64,000 bases of DNA from Isosphaeraceae bacterium EP7 (GTDB lineage: Bacteria; Planctomycetota; Planctomycetia; Isosphaerales; Isosphaeraceae). Numbering within the stretch: the first letter of the stretch is position 1; the number at the start of each line of letters is the position of its first letter. The position numbers and the translations under genes are program-made. This document shows positions 1 to 8,142 of this stretch, one piece after another. Where the stretch lies: contig CP151667.1 in the NCBI GenBank assembly GCA_038400315.1, positions 868,001 through 932,000 of the forward strand, given 5' to 3'. The notes below the pieces were generated by a model. The model had not been told where the DNA came from. It did not search any database and worked only from the letters and a program-made list of their open reading frames with translations.

Positions 1-2
1 GC

Positions 3-98
3 ATCACCGGCAAGAAGCTCGACGAACTCCAGGCCGTCATGAAGTACCTCAAGGAGAATGGTCCGGAATACCCTCTCCAGTTTACCAATTTCACCTGA
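3..98 (+). CDS. YajQ/DUF520 family nucleotide-binding protein, C-terminal end (partial)
   Basis: The first 31 codons visible, read in the frame starting at base 3, end in a stop at 96-98. They match the C-terminus of the YajQ (DUF520) family: a G-K-K/S-R/L-D-x-L-Q-A-V-M helix followed by a short P-L-Q-F-x-N-F end. Known members bind nucleotides such as cyclic di-GMP or RNA/tRNA. Only the tail is present, so the start, promoter and operon context lie outside the window. The call depends on a short but characteristic terminal motif. Confidence 0.75.
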   Translation: MTGKKLDELQAVMKYLKENGPEYPLQFTNFT

Positions 99-312
99 TC
101 TGCCCCTCTTCGCCCAAGCGGACCACCGCCACGAGCGGCCGAGTCCGGGGCCTGCTCGCGCAGGAAGCGTTCCAGACGCCGCCTCGGACCGTCCGATGTT
201 AGCCATGCCCCGGGAGGTCGGTCGGTGCGGAGCACCCCCGCATCCCGGGACGCTGGCGGGGAATTCTTTCCCCACTCGGAATTGGGTCGTAAAGGCGGAG
301 GGCCGGACAGCC

Positions 313-1455
313 ATGGGCTTCTTGAGCGGACGCATCACCTACGCGCGATTTGCAGTCTCGGGCGACAGCCCCCTCCCCTTCGATGAAGACCTGCTGGAGA
401 AAGCCAACCTCCACGCCATCGGTAAGCACGGCAGCGCCGAATCGACTGACGGCGTCAAGATCGGCTGGGGGGGCGGCGACCACGTCCTCGACAACCGGTT
501 CGAGCTGGAGAAGAACCTGATTAACGACGCGCTCCACCTCTCGATGCGCGTCGACACCAACAAGGTTCCCAGCTCGATCCTCAAGGCCTACACCACCATC
601 GAGACCCAGGCCCGGGCCCACCTCAACCCCAGCGGCCGGGCCACAAAGGCCCAGCGCACCGAGGCCAAGGAAGCCGCGATCATCCGCGCCGAGGCCGAAT
701 CGGCCGACGGCCGCTACCTGCGGATGGCCCACTACCCCATCCTCTGGGACGGCCAGACCAACACCGTCTTCGTGGGCGCCACCAGCCTGAACGTGCTCGA
801 TCGCCTGCGGACTCTCTTCCGCGAGACCTTCGACCGCACGCTGGAGCCCCTCACCGCCGGCACGCTCGCCGTGCGGCTGGCCGAGCAGCGCGGCGAAGCC
901 GCCAGCATGGAAACCTTCGGCCCCTTCCACGACTCCCCCGTCGTCACCTGGGCCAACGAGGAAGGCTCCAGCCACGACGTCCTGGGCAATGAGTTCCTGC
1001 TCTGGCTCTGGCACACCCTCCAGAACGACAGCGACACCCTCAACCTGCCCGACGGCAGCGAGGCGACCATCATGGTCGCCAAGACCCTGACCCTCGACTG
1101 CCCCCGAGGCGAGAACGGCCGCGACCAGCTGACCACCGAAGGCCCGACACGCCTGCCCGAGGCCTTCCGCGCCCTGCAAGGCGGCAAGCTCCCCCGCAAG
1201 GCCGGCCTCATCATCGTCCGCCACGGCATGCAGTACGAGTTCACCCTGCAAGCCGAGACCTTCTCCGTCAGCGGCGCCAACCTGCCCAAGCCCGAGGACG
1301 CACAGGGCGACGAGGCGAAGATCGCCCGGATCGACGGCCTCCGCCACCTGGTCGAGACCCTCGACCTCATCTACGACACCTTCACCCGCCGCCGCACCGG
1401 CACCAACTGGACCGGCGACATGGGCCGCATCCGCAACTGGCTCACCGCCGCCTGA
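313..1455 (+). CDS. RdgC-like protein (putative recombination-associated DNA-binding protein)
   Basis: A 380-residue protein. The start is placed at ATG 313 rather than at the far-upstream in-frame ATG at 58, because 58 lies inside the YajQ-like gene and 313 is preceded by a GGCGGAG ribosome-binding sequence. The order of elements resembles RdgC: an N-terminal domain with a G-W segment, a region with a conserved V-P-S-S-I-L-K-A helix followed by a charged K-A-Q-R-T-E-A-K-E-A segment (compare RdgC V-I-K-Q-A-L-E), then a W-D-x-x-x-N-x-x-V-x-V-G-A strand and a D-x-L-x-x-L-F helix. RdgC forms a ring around duplex DNA and limits RecA activity in proteobacteria. Homology is remote and judged by eye. 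It is convergent with the LolA-like gene and separated from it by a strong hairpin. Confidence 0.5.
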   Translation: MGFLSGRITYARFAVSGDSPLPFDEDLLEKANLHAIGKHGSAESTDGVKIGWGGGDHVLDNRFELEKNLINDALHLSMRVDTNKVPSSILKAYTTIETQARAHLNPSGRATKAQRTEAKEAAIIRAEAESADGRYLRMAHYPILWDGQTNTVFVGATSLNVLDRLRTLFRETFDRTLEPLTAGTLAVRLAEQRGEAASMETFGPFHDSPVVTWANEEGSSHDVLGNEFLLWLWHTLQNDSDTLNLPDGSEATIMVAKTLTLDCPRGENGRDQLTTEGPTRLPEAFRALQGGKLPRKAGLIIVRHGMQYEFTLQAETFSVSGANLPKPEDAQGDEAKIARIDGLRHLVETLDLIYDTFTRRRTGTNWTGDMGRIRNWLTAA

Positions 1456-1477
1456 GCCGGCCGGATCATCGAAACTC

Positions 1478-1521
1478 AAAGGCCGCCCCCCGCGAGCTTG
1501 TTCGCGGGGGGCGGCCTTTTT
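1478..1521. terminator. Bidirectional intrinsic terminator
   Basis: A near-perfect inverted repeat of about 18 bp (AAAGGCCGCCCCCCGCGA and its complement) with a 6-nt loop, flanked by A residues on one side and a run of six T residues on the other. It sits between two convergent genes, so it can end transcription from both sides. Confidence 0.9.
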
Positions 1522-1525
1522 TCGT

Positions 1526-2272
1526 TCACTCAGGGCGGCTGAACGAGTCGGCGTCGGCCTTGTCGAGCACCTTGAAGTCGGTGGTCTCCGCCTCGACGAA
1601 CTTCGACCCGGCGCGGGTGCTCGCGACCTTCGTGGGGATCTTGAGCCCGCTATAGTCCTTGTAGTCGGAGAAGGTCTCGACCTCGTCGACCGTCGAGCCG
1701 TCGAAGTTGACCACCTTCGCCGTCCGCTTCACGGGAAGGCCGGTCTCCTTGTCGAAGGAGAGCGTGAAGTCCTTGCCGTCGGGGCCGGTCGCCGTCAGCA
1801 CGGAGGCGGGCTTGCCGTCGACCTTCTCCTCGCCCTTCGACTCCACCTTGAAGCCCTTCCCCTTCAGCGCCAGGGGATTGTAGGTGACAACCTGAAGGTA
1901 GAGATTCTGGCGCTCGGTGCTCAGCTCCTGTTCGGACAGACCTTGCGTCTGGCCGTCGAACTTCCTCCAGCCCTTGTCGCCGTCCAGGACCGCCAGCACC
2001 TCGACGTCCTGACCGCCGAAGTTCCCCTTGAACTCGGCCCGATGCCGGTCCAGGCCCTTCACGGTCGACGTCGCCTCGAACTCGTTGGGCGTGCCGTTGA
2101 GGTAGAGCTTGCCCTTGTTTTTCCAGGAGATCACGTCGGCCTTGGCAAGTTTCGCCTCGCCGCCGAGTGCCTTGATCGCCCGGTCCAGGACGGCGGTCAC
2201 CTCCGCGTCATCCGCGCTCGCTACGCTCGTCAGACCGACCAACATCGCAGCCAACCCAAGCATCATCTTCAT
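1526..2272 (-). CDS. Exported LolA-like fold protein, copy 1
   Basis: A 248-residue protein with an N-terminal signal peptide (MKMMLGLAAMLVGLTSVASA, cleavage after ASA). The mature part begins with V-L-D-R-A-I-K-A-L-G-G and consists of alternating beta-strand segments (K-x-K-G-K-L-Y-L-N-G-T-P, W-R-K-F-D-G, F-D-K-E-T-G-L-P-V-K-R-T). This pattern is typical of the LolA/LolB-like 'outer-membrane lipoprotein-sorting' fold, which cradles lipids or lipoprotein acyl chains in the periplasm. It is a close paralogue of the next gene on the same strand: same length, same start context (GAGGCGATCTG-ATG), strong similarity along the whole protein. No other Lol component lies nearby, so a true lipoprotein-carrier role is unproven. 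Confidence 0.6.
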   Translation of the reverse strand: MKMMLGLAAMLVGLTSVASADDAEVTAVLDRAIKALGGEAKLAKADVISWKNKGKLYLNGTPNEFEATSTVKGLDRHRAEFKGNFGGQDVEVLAVLDGDKGWRKFDGQTQGLSEQELSTERQNLYLQVVTYNPLALKGKGFKVESKGEEKVDGKPASVLTATGPDGKDFTLSFDKETGLPVKRTAKVVNFDGSTVDEVETFSDYKDYSGLKIPTKVASTRAGSKFVEAETTDFKVLDKADADSFSRPE

Positions 2273-2437
2273 CAGATCGCCTCGTCCCGTGAGAGAGATC
2301 AGAACGGATCAGATCCGCGACGACCCGTCAGGATACTGCGGCGCCATGCCTCCGTGAAGCGGCCCGCAGGCGCGCGGCGACTCCCGGCGGCCCGGCGTGG
2401 GCACCCGTGCGAGATCATCCGAGGGCTCCTACTTCGC

Positions 2438-3184
2438 TCAGTCGGGGCGGCTGAAGACGGAGGTGTCGGCCTTGGCCTGCACCTTGATCTCGGTGTTCAC
2501 CACTTCGGCAAATTTGATCCCGTCGCGGGTGCTCGTCCCGCGGGTGGCGAACATGATCCCGCCGAACTCCTGGTGACCCTCGAACGTCGTCTGATCGTCG
2601 ACGATGTTCCCGTCATAGTTGACGATCCTCGCCGTCCGCTTCACGGGCAGCCCGGTCTCCTTGTCGAAGAAGAGGGTGAAGTCCTTGCCGTCCGGGCCGG
2701 TCGCCTTGAGGACCGCCGAGGGCTTGCCGTCGATCTTCTCCTCGCCTTTGGACTCCACCTTGAAGCCGTCGCCCTTCATCGCCAGCATCGTGATCGAGAT
2801 CGCCTGGAGATAGGCGTTCTGCCGCTCGCCGGCCAGTTCGTGCTCGGTCAGCTCCAGGGTCGTCCCGTTGAAGCGCCTCCAGCCCTTGGCCCCGTCGAGG
2901 ACGGTGATCACCTCGATGTCCGACCCGTCGAAATCGCCACCGAACTCCGCGCGGGTGCGATCGAGACCCTTCAGGGTCGTCCGCAGCGTGAAGCCGTTTG
3001 GCGTCCCTTCCAGGTAGATCTTTCCCTTCGACTTCCACGAGATGACGTCGGCCCTGGCCAGGGCATCCTCGCCACCAAGCGCCTTGATCGCGCGGTCGAT
3101 GACGGCCTTCGCCTCCTTGTCTTCCGCGCTCGCGCCCCCCGTCAACCCGAGGAGCAATGCCGCCACTCCGAGTACTGCCTTCAT
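2438..3184 (-). CDS. Exported LolA-like fold protein, copy 2
   Basis: The start is set at ATG 3184, not at the upstream in-frame start at 3256, because this gives the same 248-residue length as copy 1, a signal peptide at the very N-terminus (MKAVLGVAALLLGLTGGASA) and the same GAGG-containing ribosome site 7-8 bases upstream. The mature protein repeats the layout of copy 1: A-I-D-R-A-I-K-A-L-G-G, W-R-R-F-N-G, the shared stretch K-V-E-S-K-G-E-E-K, then F-D-K-E-T-G-L-P-V-K-R-T, and the C-terminus F-S-R-P-D against F-S-R-P-E. The two genes are a tandem duplication separated by 165 bp. The N-terminal half has diverged most, which could mean different ligands. Confidence 0.6.
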   Translation of the reverse strand: MKAVLGVAALLLGLTGGASAEDKEAKAVIDRAIKALGGEDALARADVISWKSKGKIYLEGTPNGFTLRTTLKGLDRTRAEFGGDFDGSDIEVITVLDGAKGWRRFNGTTLELTEHELAGERQNAYLQAISITMLAMKGDGFKVESKGEEKIDGKPSAVLKATGPDGKDFTLFFDKETGLPVKRTARIVNYDGNIVDDQTTFEGHQEFGGIMFATRGTSTRDGIKFAEVVNTEIKVQAKADTSVFSRPD

Positions 3185-3441
3185 CAGATCGCCTCGTCGT
3201 CGGGGGGAAATTCTGGACCGGGCCACAACGTCGTGCCACGACAGGATACGTCGCATTCCGTCAGGCGAGAAGCCGCGATCTTGGCGCGCGGTGCCGCCCG
3301 GCCAGGTTCGGGGAAGCTGCCGAACGTTGGCCCGTCTCGCAATCCGGAGGCGACTGACACCGGCGCCGGGCGGGGGGTGCCCAGGAGGGGGGAGCCGGCA
3401 AGGGGGACAATCCGGCGGATTGTCGGTCGAAGGCCCGGCTC

Positions 3442-4671
3442 TCAGGCGTTCGAGGAGGTCGAATGCGTCGCGGTTGCGGGCGAGACCGCCTTCAAGGCAG
3501 CCTTGCGGGCCAGGGTGAAGTCCGCGCCACCCACCGTCGCGCCGGCGTAGGCCACATCGATGTTGAACTGGTCGACCTGACGGCCGTCGGTCGGCTGAAT
3601 CTCGCGGTTGTTGGGCAGGAAGCCCGCTCCGCTGGCCACCGCTTCATACTGCTTCAACTGGGCGGAATCCAGCGTGATCGGGGTCGAGAACACCAGCCAG
3701 TTGACGGTCTGAGACAGCGGCGGAGTCGTCAGCGAGCCGCTGTAAAACCAGCCCTGCGTGCTCGAAGGGAGCAGGCCCGCGAAGTTCAAGGGGGCCGACA
3801 GCGTGGTCGACGAGCCCGAGGTCGTCAGATTCGCCGTCGCCGCGTCCAGGATCGGCTGGATCGAGTCGTTATGCGCTCCCAGTTGCAGGAACACCGCCAC
3901 CACCGTCTCGGCGCCGGTGGAGCTGACGTTCACGAAGTGCTCCTCCATCGGGTAGTGATATCCATTCACCTCATTCTCGGCCGTGTCGTGGGCATGGAAC
4001 TGCGACAGGTCGTACTCGACCCCGTTCAGCTCGATCGAGTCGGCCTTGTTGGCGGTGAACTGCGTCTGGAGCTGCGCCCCGTTGTTGATCACCGCCTTGG
4101 GCGTCGCCGGGGCGTAGTTGATCGTCAGGTACTGGCTCAGGTCGGTCGGTTCCCCCTTGATGTTGATGGGAGACTCGAACGCCGCGTTTCCCTCGGGGGC
4201 GATGGTCACCCAGCCGTCCTGGCCCACCGGCCCGTTCTCCGGATTGTTGTTGCCCGTATGGTAGCTCCAGCTCACCCCCGTATAGAGCTGCCCCGTCGCC
4301 GGGTTCGTTGCATACGCCCCCACCGGGGCGATATTGGTGAACGTCGGCGAGGTTTGCACGAACGCCTTCGGCGTTTCGACATGCACCACGTACGCACCGG
4401 GCTTCTCCCCCTTGAAGGCGTACCTGCCCAGAGGGCCGGTCTTGGTGGTGGCCGCTTTCGCCCCATCGGCGTCAAACAACTGCACCGTCAGGCCCCCCAG
4501 CCCACGGCCGGTCACCTCATTGGTGATCCGCCCCGAGATGCTGACGGCCCTGGCAAGCGCCGAGTGCTGCGAACCGTTGAGCACCATCCTGTCTTCCAGG
4601 TGCTCCACATGCACGGCCAGCCCGGCTCGCCGGCACCTTTCCCGCGTCTTGTCCCACGGCAGAAGTCTCAT
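3442..4671 (-). CDS. Alpha-type carbonic anhydrase with N-terminal LEPR-like motif and CNA-B/SdrD-like domain
   Basis: A 409-residue exported protein. Residues 21-32 carry the planctomycete motif H-V-E-H-L-E-D-R-M-V-L. Residues about 44-115 form a beta-sandwich of the CNA-B/carboxypeptidase-regulatory type (S-G-R-I-T-N ... G-R-Y-A-F). The catalytic domain follows from about residue 130 to 385. The three zinc ligands of alpha-carbonic anhydrases are visible: H226 and H228 in Q-F-H-A-H, and H245 in E-E-H-F-V-N. The active-site G-S-L-T-T-P-P block is intact. The reaction is reversible CO2 hydration, probably outside the cytoplasm given the motif and fold. The C-terminal 20 residues are Ala/Thr/Ser-rich. 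A strong palindrome lies 80 bp upstream of the start. Confidence 0.88.
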   Translation of the reverse strand: MRLLPWDKTRERCRRAGLAVHVEHLEDRMVLNGSQHSALARAVSISGRITNEVTGRGLGGLTVQLFDADGAKAATTKTGPLGRYAFKGEKPGAYVVHVETPKAFVQTSPTFTNIAPVGAYATNPATGQLYTGVSWSYHTGNNNPENGPVGQDGWVTIAPEGNAAFESPINIKGEPTDLSQYLTINYAPATPKAVINNGAQLQTQFTANKADSIELNGVEYDLSQFHAHDTAENEVNGYHYPMEEHFVNVSSTGAETVVAVFLQLGAHNDSIQPILDAATANLTTSGSSTTLSAPLNFAGLLPSSTQGWFYSGSLTTPPLSQTVNWLVFSTPITLDSAQLKQYEAVASGAGFLPNNREIQPTDGRQVDQFNIDVAYAGATVGGADFTLARKAALKAVSPATATHSTSSNA

Positions 4672-4742
4672 CGCTCAAGGTGCTCCGTTCAGGTTCCGTG
4701 TAAATTGCCCATCTTCCGGGCGTCATCACTGTTACCAAACCT

Positions 4743-4775
4743 GGCACGATGAATTCAATCCCTTGAATTCGTGCC
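4743..4775. promoter_or_regulatory. Palindrome/hairpin upstream of the carbonic anhydrase gene
   Basis: An 8-bp perfect inverted repeat (GAATTCAA / TTGAATTC, spacer TCCC) at 4751-4770 is extended by GGCAC at 4743-4747 and GTGCC at 4771-4775, with a 3-nt GAT bulge. It is AT-rich in otherwise GC-rich DNA and lies upstream of the minus-strand gene starting at 4671. It could be an operator or a transcribed hairpin. No repressor is identifiable nearby. Confidence 0.45.
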
Positions 4776-5546
4776 GAGCGAGCGGTACGCGAACGGATTC
4801 GGGGCCGCATCTCCTGGTCGAGACGTCCCCCCGAAACGTGCCATCCGCCCGGCCATCCCGGCCGGGAAGAAGGGGATTTATGCCCGCCAGGTAGGCCAAG
4901 CAAACGGCACTGGCGACGAAAATCGTTGCCGGCTTTGCCAAGAAGCAGGCCGAGAACGACGTGTTCAAGCCGCGCGATACCCAGGCCCTCACGATCGGCG
5001 AGCGGGGCCACAGGCAAACCATCGAGGCCTGCGTCCGATTGCGGGACCAAGGCCCAGTCTCAGCGAGAACCGAGCAAACCGCCGGGGCCAGCGGCGTGCA
5101 TTGGGGCCGGCGGGAATGGATCGGAGCTGTTCACCCCTGCCCTCCCCGCTCGGATCGGAGAGTCTTGCCTCACCTCGATCTCGGCTCGGTCAGATGAGGT
5201 AGATCGTTCGCCCGATCCAAGGTCGATCGGAGCGGACAGGCCAATCCCGCGGGCAAGCTCAGCGTCCGTGCCCTCTCGGGAACCCCATCGCGCCATCCCT
5301 GCCCTACGGCTCGGACAATGGGCGGTGCTCACCGAAAATGGTCGACACCAGGGTATCGAAGTCGGGCTTCCGATTTCCGTGGCCGGCCCCATGGGCACGA
5401 CCCTCGAGGCGGTTGCCGGCGTGTCGGCTCATGCCCGAAGACCCCCCGGACCGCGTCGTCCGGGGTGGGTCTCGTCGTTTATCCGTTCGGACCGCGTCGT
5501 CCAGGGTTGGCCTCGTTCGTCATTCTTCCGATCGGCCGGTTCGACG
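4776..5546. other. Gene-poor region with a short direct repeat
   Basis: About 770 bp without a convincing gene. Open frames here are short, overlap in several frames and show no family motif. A minus-strand frame at 4732-5022 has a short hydrophobic stretch but no ribosome site and no recognisable homology. An imperfect tandem repeat of about 30 bp with core GGACCGCGTCGTCC occurs at about 5448 and 5489. The region may hold gene remnants and probably the promoter for the carbonic anhydrase gene. Confidence 0.4.
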
Positions 5547-6347
5547 TCACTCGACCACGATCTGGGTCGACTGGATGAACGCCTGGCTCGACAGCAGCGA
5601 GATCTGGCCGCCGAATCGGGTCGAGCTGGCGTGGGCCAGGCTCGCGAGGGCCGACGGCGTGGGCTCCTCGCCCAGGATCGAGTAATAGGTGAACGCCAAC
5701 CGTGAGTGCATGACCTGGGCACTCGACAGGACCGTCAACGCCCCCTGGTAGAGCCCCTTCTTCACGACGTTGGGCGAGTTGGCGGCCAGCGCCGAGTCGC
5801 TGTAGGTCACGCCATAGGTCGCTGCCACCGAACTGACGAATTGGGTCGGATTCTTCACGCTGTACAGGGTCAGGTATTCCTTCGACGAGAACAGCCGGGC
5901 CTGGAGCTGCGACTCCGTGCCGGTCTTCTTGCTGAGCAGCGAGATCCCGTTGTTCAGCTCGGCCGTGCCGGGCGCGCGATTCAGGATCGAGTAGTAGGAG
6001 TTGGTGACGATGTTGCCCAGGTTCTCGCGCGAGTTCAGGACCACCGCGGCCACCTTCGCATACGTCGTCTTGCCAGCGGACAGCGGCGTCGCGAGCTTCG
6101 AGAGTTCGGCCTCGGTCGGATCCCGATAGAGCACCGTGTTGAAGACGCCCGTGACGTAGGCATCGGCCGCTTCGACCGTCGGAGCGGCCTTGGCGACGAT
6201 GGCCGCCGCTCGGACCCCGGCGAATGCGCTATAGGCCATCAGCGCCTTCCCTTCCAGCGTCTCGACCGACAGATGGCGGCGAGACCTCTTCGAAGCGGCG
6301 GATTCATGGGTGGTCGCGAACAGGGTCCGAAGGGGGTTCCAGCGCAT
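5547..6347 (-). CDS. DUF4214-like exported protein with LEPR-like N-terminal motif
   Basis: A 266-residue protein. The N-terminus is basic and carries V-E-T-L-E-G-K-A-L-M-A at residues 28-38, the planctomycete LExxxLM motif of exported or surface proteins. The rest shows repeated units like those of DUF4214: V-L-Y-R-D-P-T-E-A-E-L, I-L-N-R-A-P-G-T-A-E-L and I-L-G-E-E-P-T-P-S-A-L, each with a helix before and a small-residue turn. DUF4214 is found in many surface-exposed or S-layer-associated proteins, often near calcium-binding repeats, and has no established biochemical role. The gene stands alone between two gene-poor gaps. The protein belongs with the other two LEPR-motif proteins of the window. 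Confidence 0.7.
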   Translation of the reverse strand: MRWNPLRTLFATTHESAASKRSRRHLSVETLEGKALMAYSAFAGVRAAAIVAKAAPTVEAADAYVTGVFNTVLYRDPTEAELSKLATPLSAGKTTYAKVAAVVLNSRENLGNIVTNSYYSILNRAPGTAELNNGISLLSKKTGTESQLQARLFSSKEYLTLYSVKNPTQFVSSVAATYGVTYSDSALAANSPNVVKKGLYQGALTVLSSAQVMHSRLAFTYYSILGEEPTPSALASLAHASSTRFGGQISLLSSQAFIQSTQIVVE

Positions 6348-6883
6348 CGTCTGCTCCTCGTTTTCTTGCTGTCAAATCGAATGGTGACCGAGAGTCATGA
6401 GAGCCCGGGAGCATGCCCGAGGCCCGGCGGCGCCGTCCCCTCGGCGGAGGTCGCGAAGGGGAAGACGCGTCGGAACATCCCCGACAACCGACCGCCGTGG
6501 GCACGATCCATGCGTGGCTTCGCGGCCGATCCAGAGGGCCGAATCCGCCGGAAATCGGCACGGAACACGGATGTCGAATCGAGCTATCATTGAGATGTAA
6601 ATAAAAACGAAAACCGGACATGAAATGCAAACAGAAATAAGGATTGAAATCCTGTGTTTAAAAATATCGACACAGTCCCCCCGTCTTCCCGGGCCCGATG
6701 GTCGCCGGCCCATTCCGCGTCTCCCTCGGAAATTTTTCGCAAGATTTCGGATTTCTTAGGGACGAAATCGCACAAAATTCAGACTATCTCTAAGAAGGGC
6801 GCGGCCGCGCGACGCAGCGACGGCCGGTCTCGCCTGGCCGGCGACACCTCGGATCGACCCACCGAAAGGCGCGAAGCCGCACC
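6348..6883. other. Divergent intergenic region with AT-rich core
   Basis: This 536-bp region lies between divergent genes. Bases about 6590-6790 are clearly AT-richer than the surroundings, for example around 6596-6665 and 6730-6790, as expected for divergent promoters. No RNA gene, long inverted repeat or convincing short coding frame is visible. Confidence 0.4.
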
Positions 6884-8047
6884 ATGAGCACCCCCACCGC
6901 CAGCCAGAGGCGCATCGACGCCAACCGCCGCAATGCCCTGCGAAGCACCGGACCAAGGACCGCCGAGGGCAAGGCGAAGTCCCGCCGCAACAGCCTGGTT
7001 CACGGGCTCTCAGGCGCCGGCATCGTCGTCCCGCAGGAGCAGGCCCAGGCCGCCCACGACCGCGCCGCGCAGTGGAACTCGTCGCTGCGGCCGATGAACG
7101 CCTTCGAGGTGAGCCTTGTCGAGACGATCGCAGTCGAGAGCCTGCGCATCGAGCGCTGCCGCGTCGAGGAGCGGCTCGCCAGGGATAGCCGCGCCCGCCG
7201 CTCCGCCGTCTGCTGGGCCGACGAGCGCAAGGCCGACACCGCCAAACTTGGACGCACCCTCCCTTCGAAGCCCGAGGAGACCGCCGCCAGGCTCGCCATC
7301 ACCGCGCCCGGCTGCGACTGGATGATCGACCGCTGGCGCGCCCTCGGCCACGCCCTGGACAAGGCTGGCACATGGACCGACGAACAGGCCGCCCTGGCGC
7401 TCGACCTCCTCGGCATCGCGCCCGAGCTGCGCGACCTGCCCGGTCCCCTCGATCCGACCGACGAAACAAGCCCCCTGGACCACCGCCAGGACCTCGTCGA
7501 CGACCAGCTTGAACGGCTGCTCGGCCGCAAGGAGTCGGGCCTGGACGACATCGAAGAGGACGAGCGCGAGGCGGCCATCCTGGGCCTCTCCACCGGCGAC
7601 GACCGGACGCTCAACCTGCTCCGTCGTTACGAGACCGCCAGCTTCCGCCGGATGAAGTGGGCCCTCGAATTGATGCACAAGGGCCGGTCCCGCCCCGTCG
7701 ACCCCACGCCGAACCCGAAGTGGGACGACGACGCCCCCTCCTCGCGGAGCCCGTACCCGACGCCCGAGGAGGTCGAGCGGGGTCGTGCCAGGACCGCCGC
7801 AACCGTTGCAGAACGAACCCAATCGCCCCATGCCGTCGTGACAGAACGAACCCAACCGGGCCACGCCCCGTCGCACATCCCTCGGCTTGCGGCCTGCCTC
7901 GGCGACATTTCATTACCCTTCCTGAACGACCAGCCGGAGACGCGGGACGACGCACGGCCGCTCGGCCGCAACTCCAAGACCGGCAATCGGATCCAACGCC
8001 TGCGAGCCTCGCGCCGGCGGGCCGCCTTGCAGCAGTTGGCCGCCTGA
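6884..8047 (+). CDS. Planctomycete protein with N-terminal STGPRTAEGK/HGL motif, function unknown
   Basis: A 387-residue soluble protein. Residues 9-43 contain the widespread planctomycete signature R-x-N-A-L-R-S-T-G-P-R-T-A-E-G-K followed by S-R-R-N-S-L-V-H-G-L. That signature occurs in many multi-copy proteins of these genomes and has no assigned function. The middle part is helical and charged (E-S-L-R-I-E-R-C-R-V-E-E-R-L). The C-terminal third is low complexity and includes a duplicated E-R-T-Q segment (about residues 310-330) encoded by a 33-bp tandem repeat at 7809-7874. No catalytic motif or membrane segment was seen. The start ATG lies after an AT-rich promoter region. Confidence 0.65.
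   Translation: MSTPTASQRRIDANRRNALRSTGPRTAEGKAKSRRNSLVHGLSGAGIVVPQEQAQAAHDRAAQWNSSLRPMNAFEVSLVETIAVESLRIERCRVEERLARDSRARRSAVCWADERKADTAKLGRTLPSKPEETAARLAITAPGCDWMIDRWRALGHALDKAGTWTDEQAALALDLLGIAPELRDLPGPLDPTDETSPLDHRQDLVDDQLERLLGRKESGLDDIEEDEREAAILGLSTGDDRTLNLLRRYETASFRRMKWALELMHKGRSRPVDPTPNPKWDDDAPSSRSPYPTPEEVERGRARTAATVAERTQSPHAVVTERTQPGHAPSHIPRLAACLGDISLPFLNDQPETRDDARPLGRNSKTGNRIQRLRASRRRAALQQLAA
7809..7874 (+). repeat. 33-bp imperfect tandem repeat inside the GKA/HGL protein gene
   Basis: Two copies begin with CAGAACGAACCC at 7809 and 7842 and continue with related sequence (AATCGCCCCATGCC and AACCGGGCCACGCC). They encode two A/T-E-R-T-Q segments. The period is a multiple of three, so the frame is kept. 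Confidence 0.7.
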
Positions 8048-8142
8048 GCACACGAAGAAACCCGTTTGCTCTTTGACAATTCGGACGGATCGAGCGACGA
8101 CGGCGTCCGGAATCGGCCTGGAGCCTTTCTCCCGGTTCTGGT

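Noticed and set aside
199-1479. Minus-strand open frame opposite the RdgC-like gene
   Set aside because: Its product is Gly/Val/Glu-rich low complexity typical of antisense frames, with no motif. The plus-strand protein has a ribosome site and family resemblance.
4732-5022. Minus-strand frame of 96 codons with a hydrophobic stretch
   Set aside because: No ribosome site, no family resemblance, and several other frames are open in the same place.
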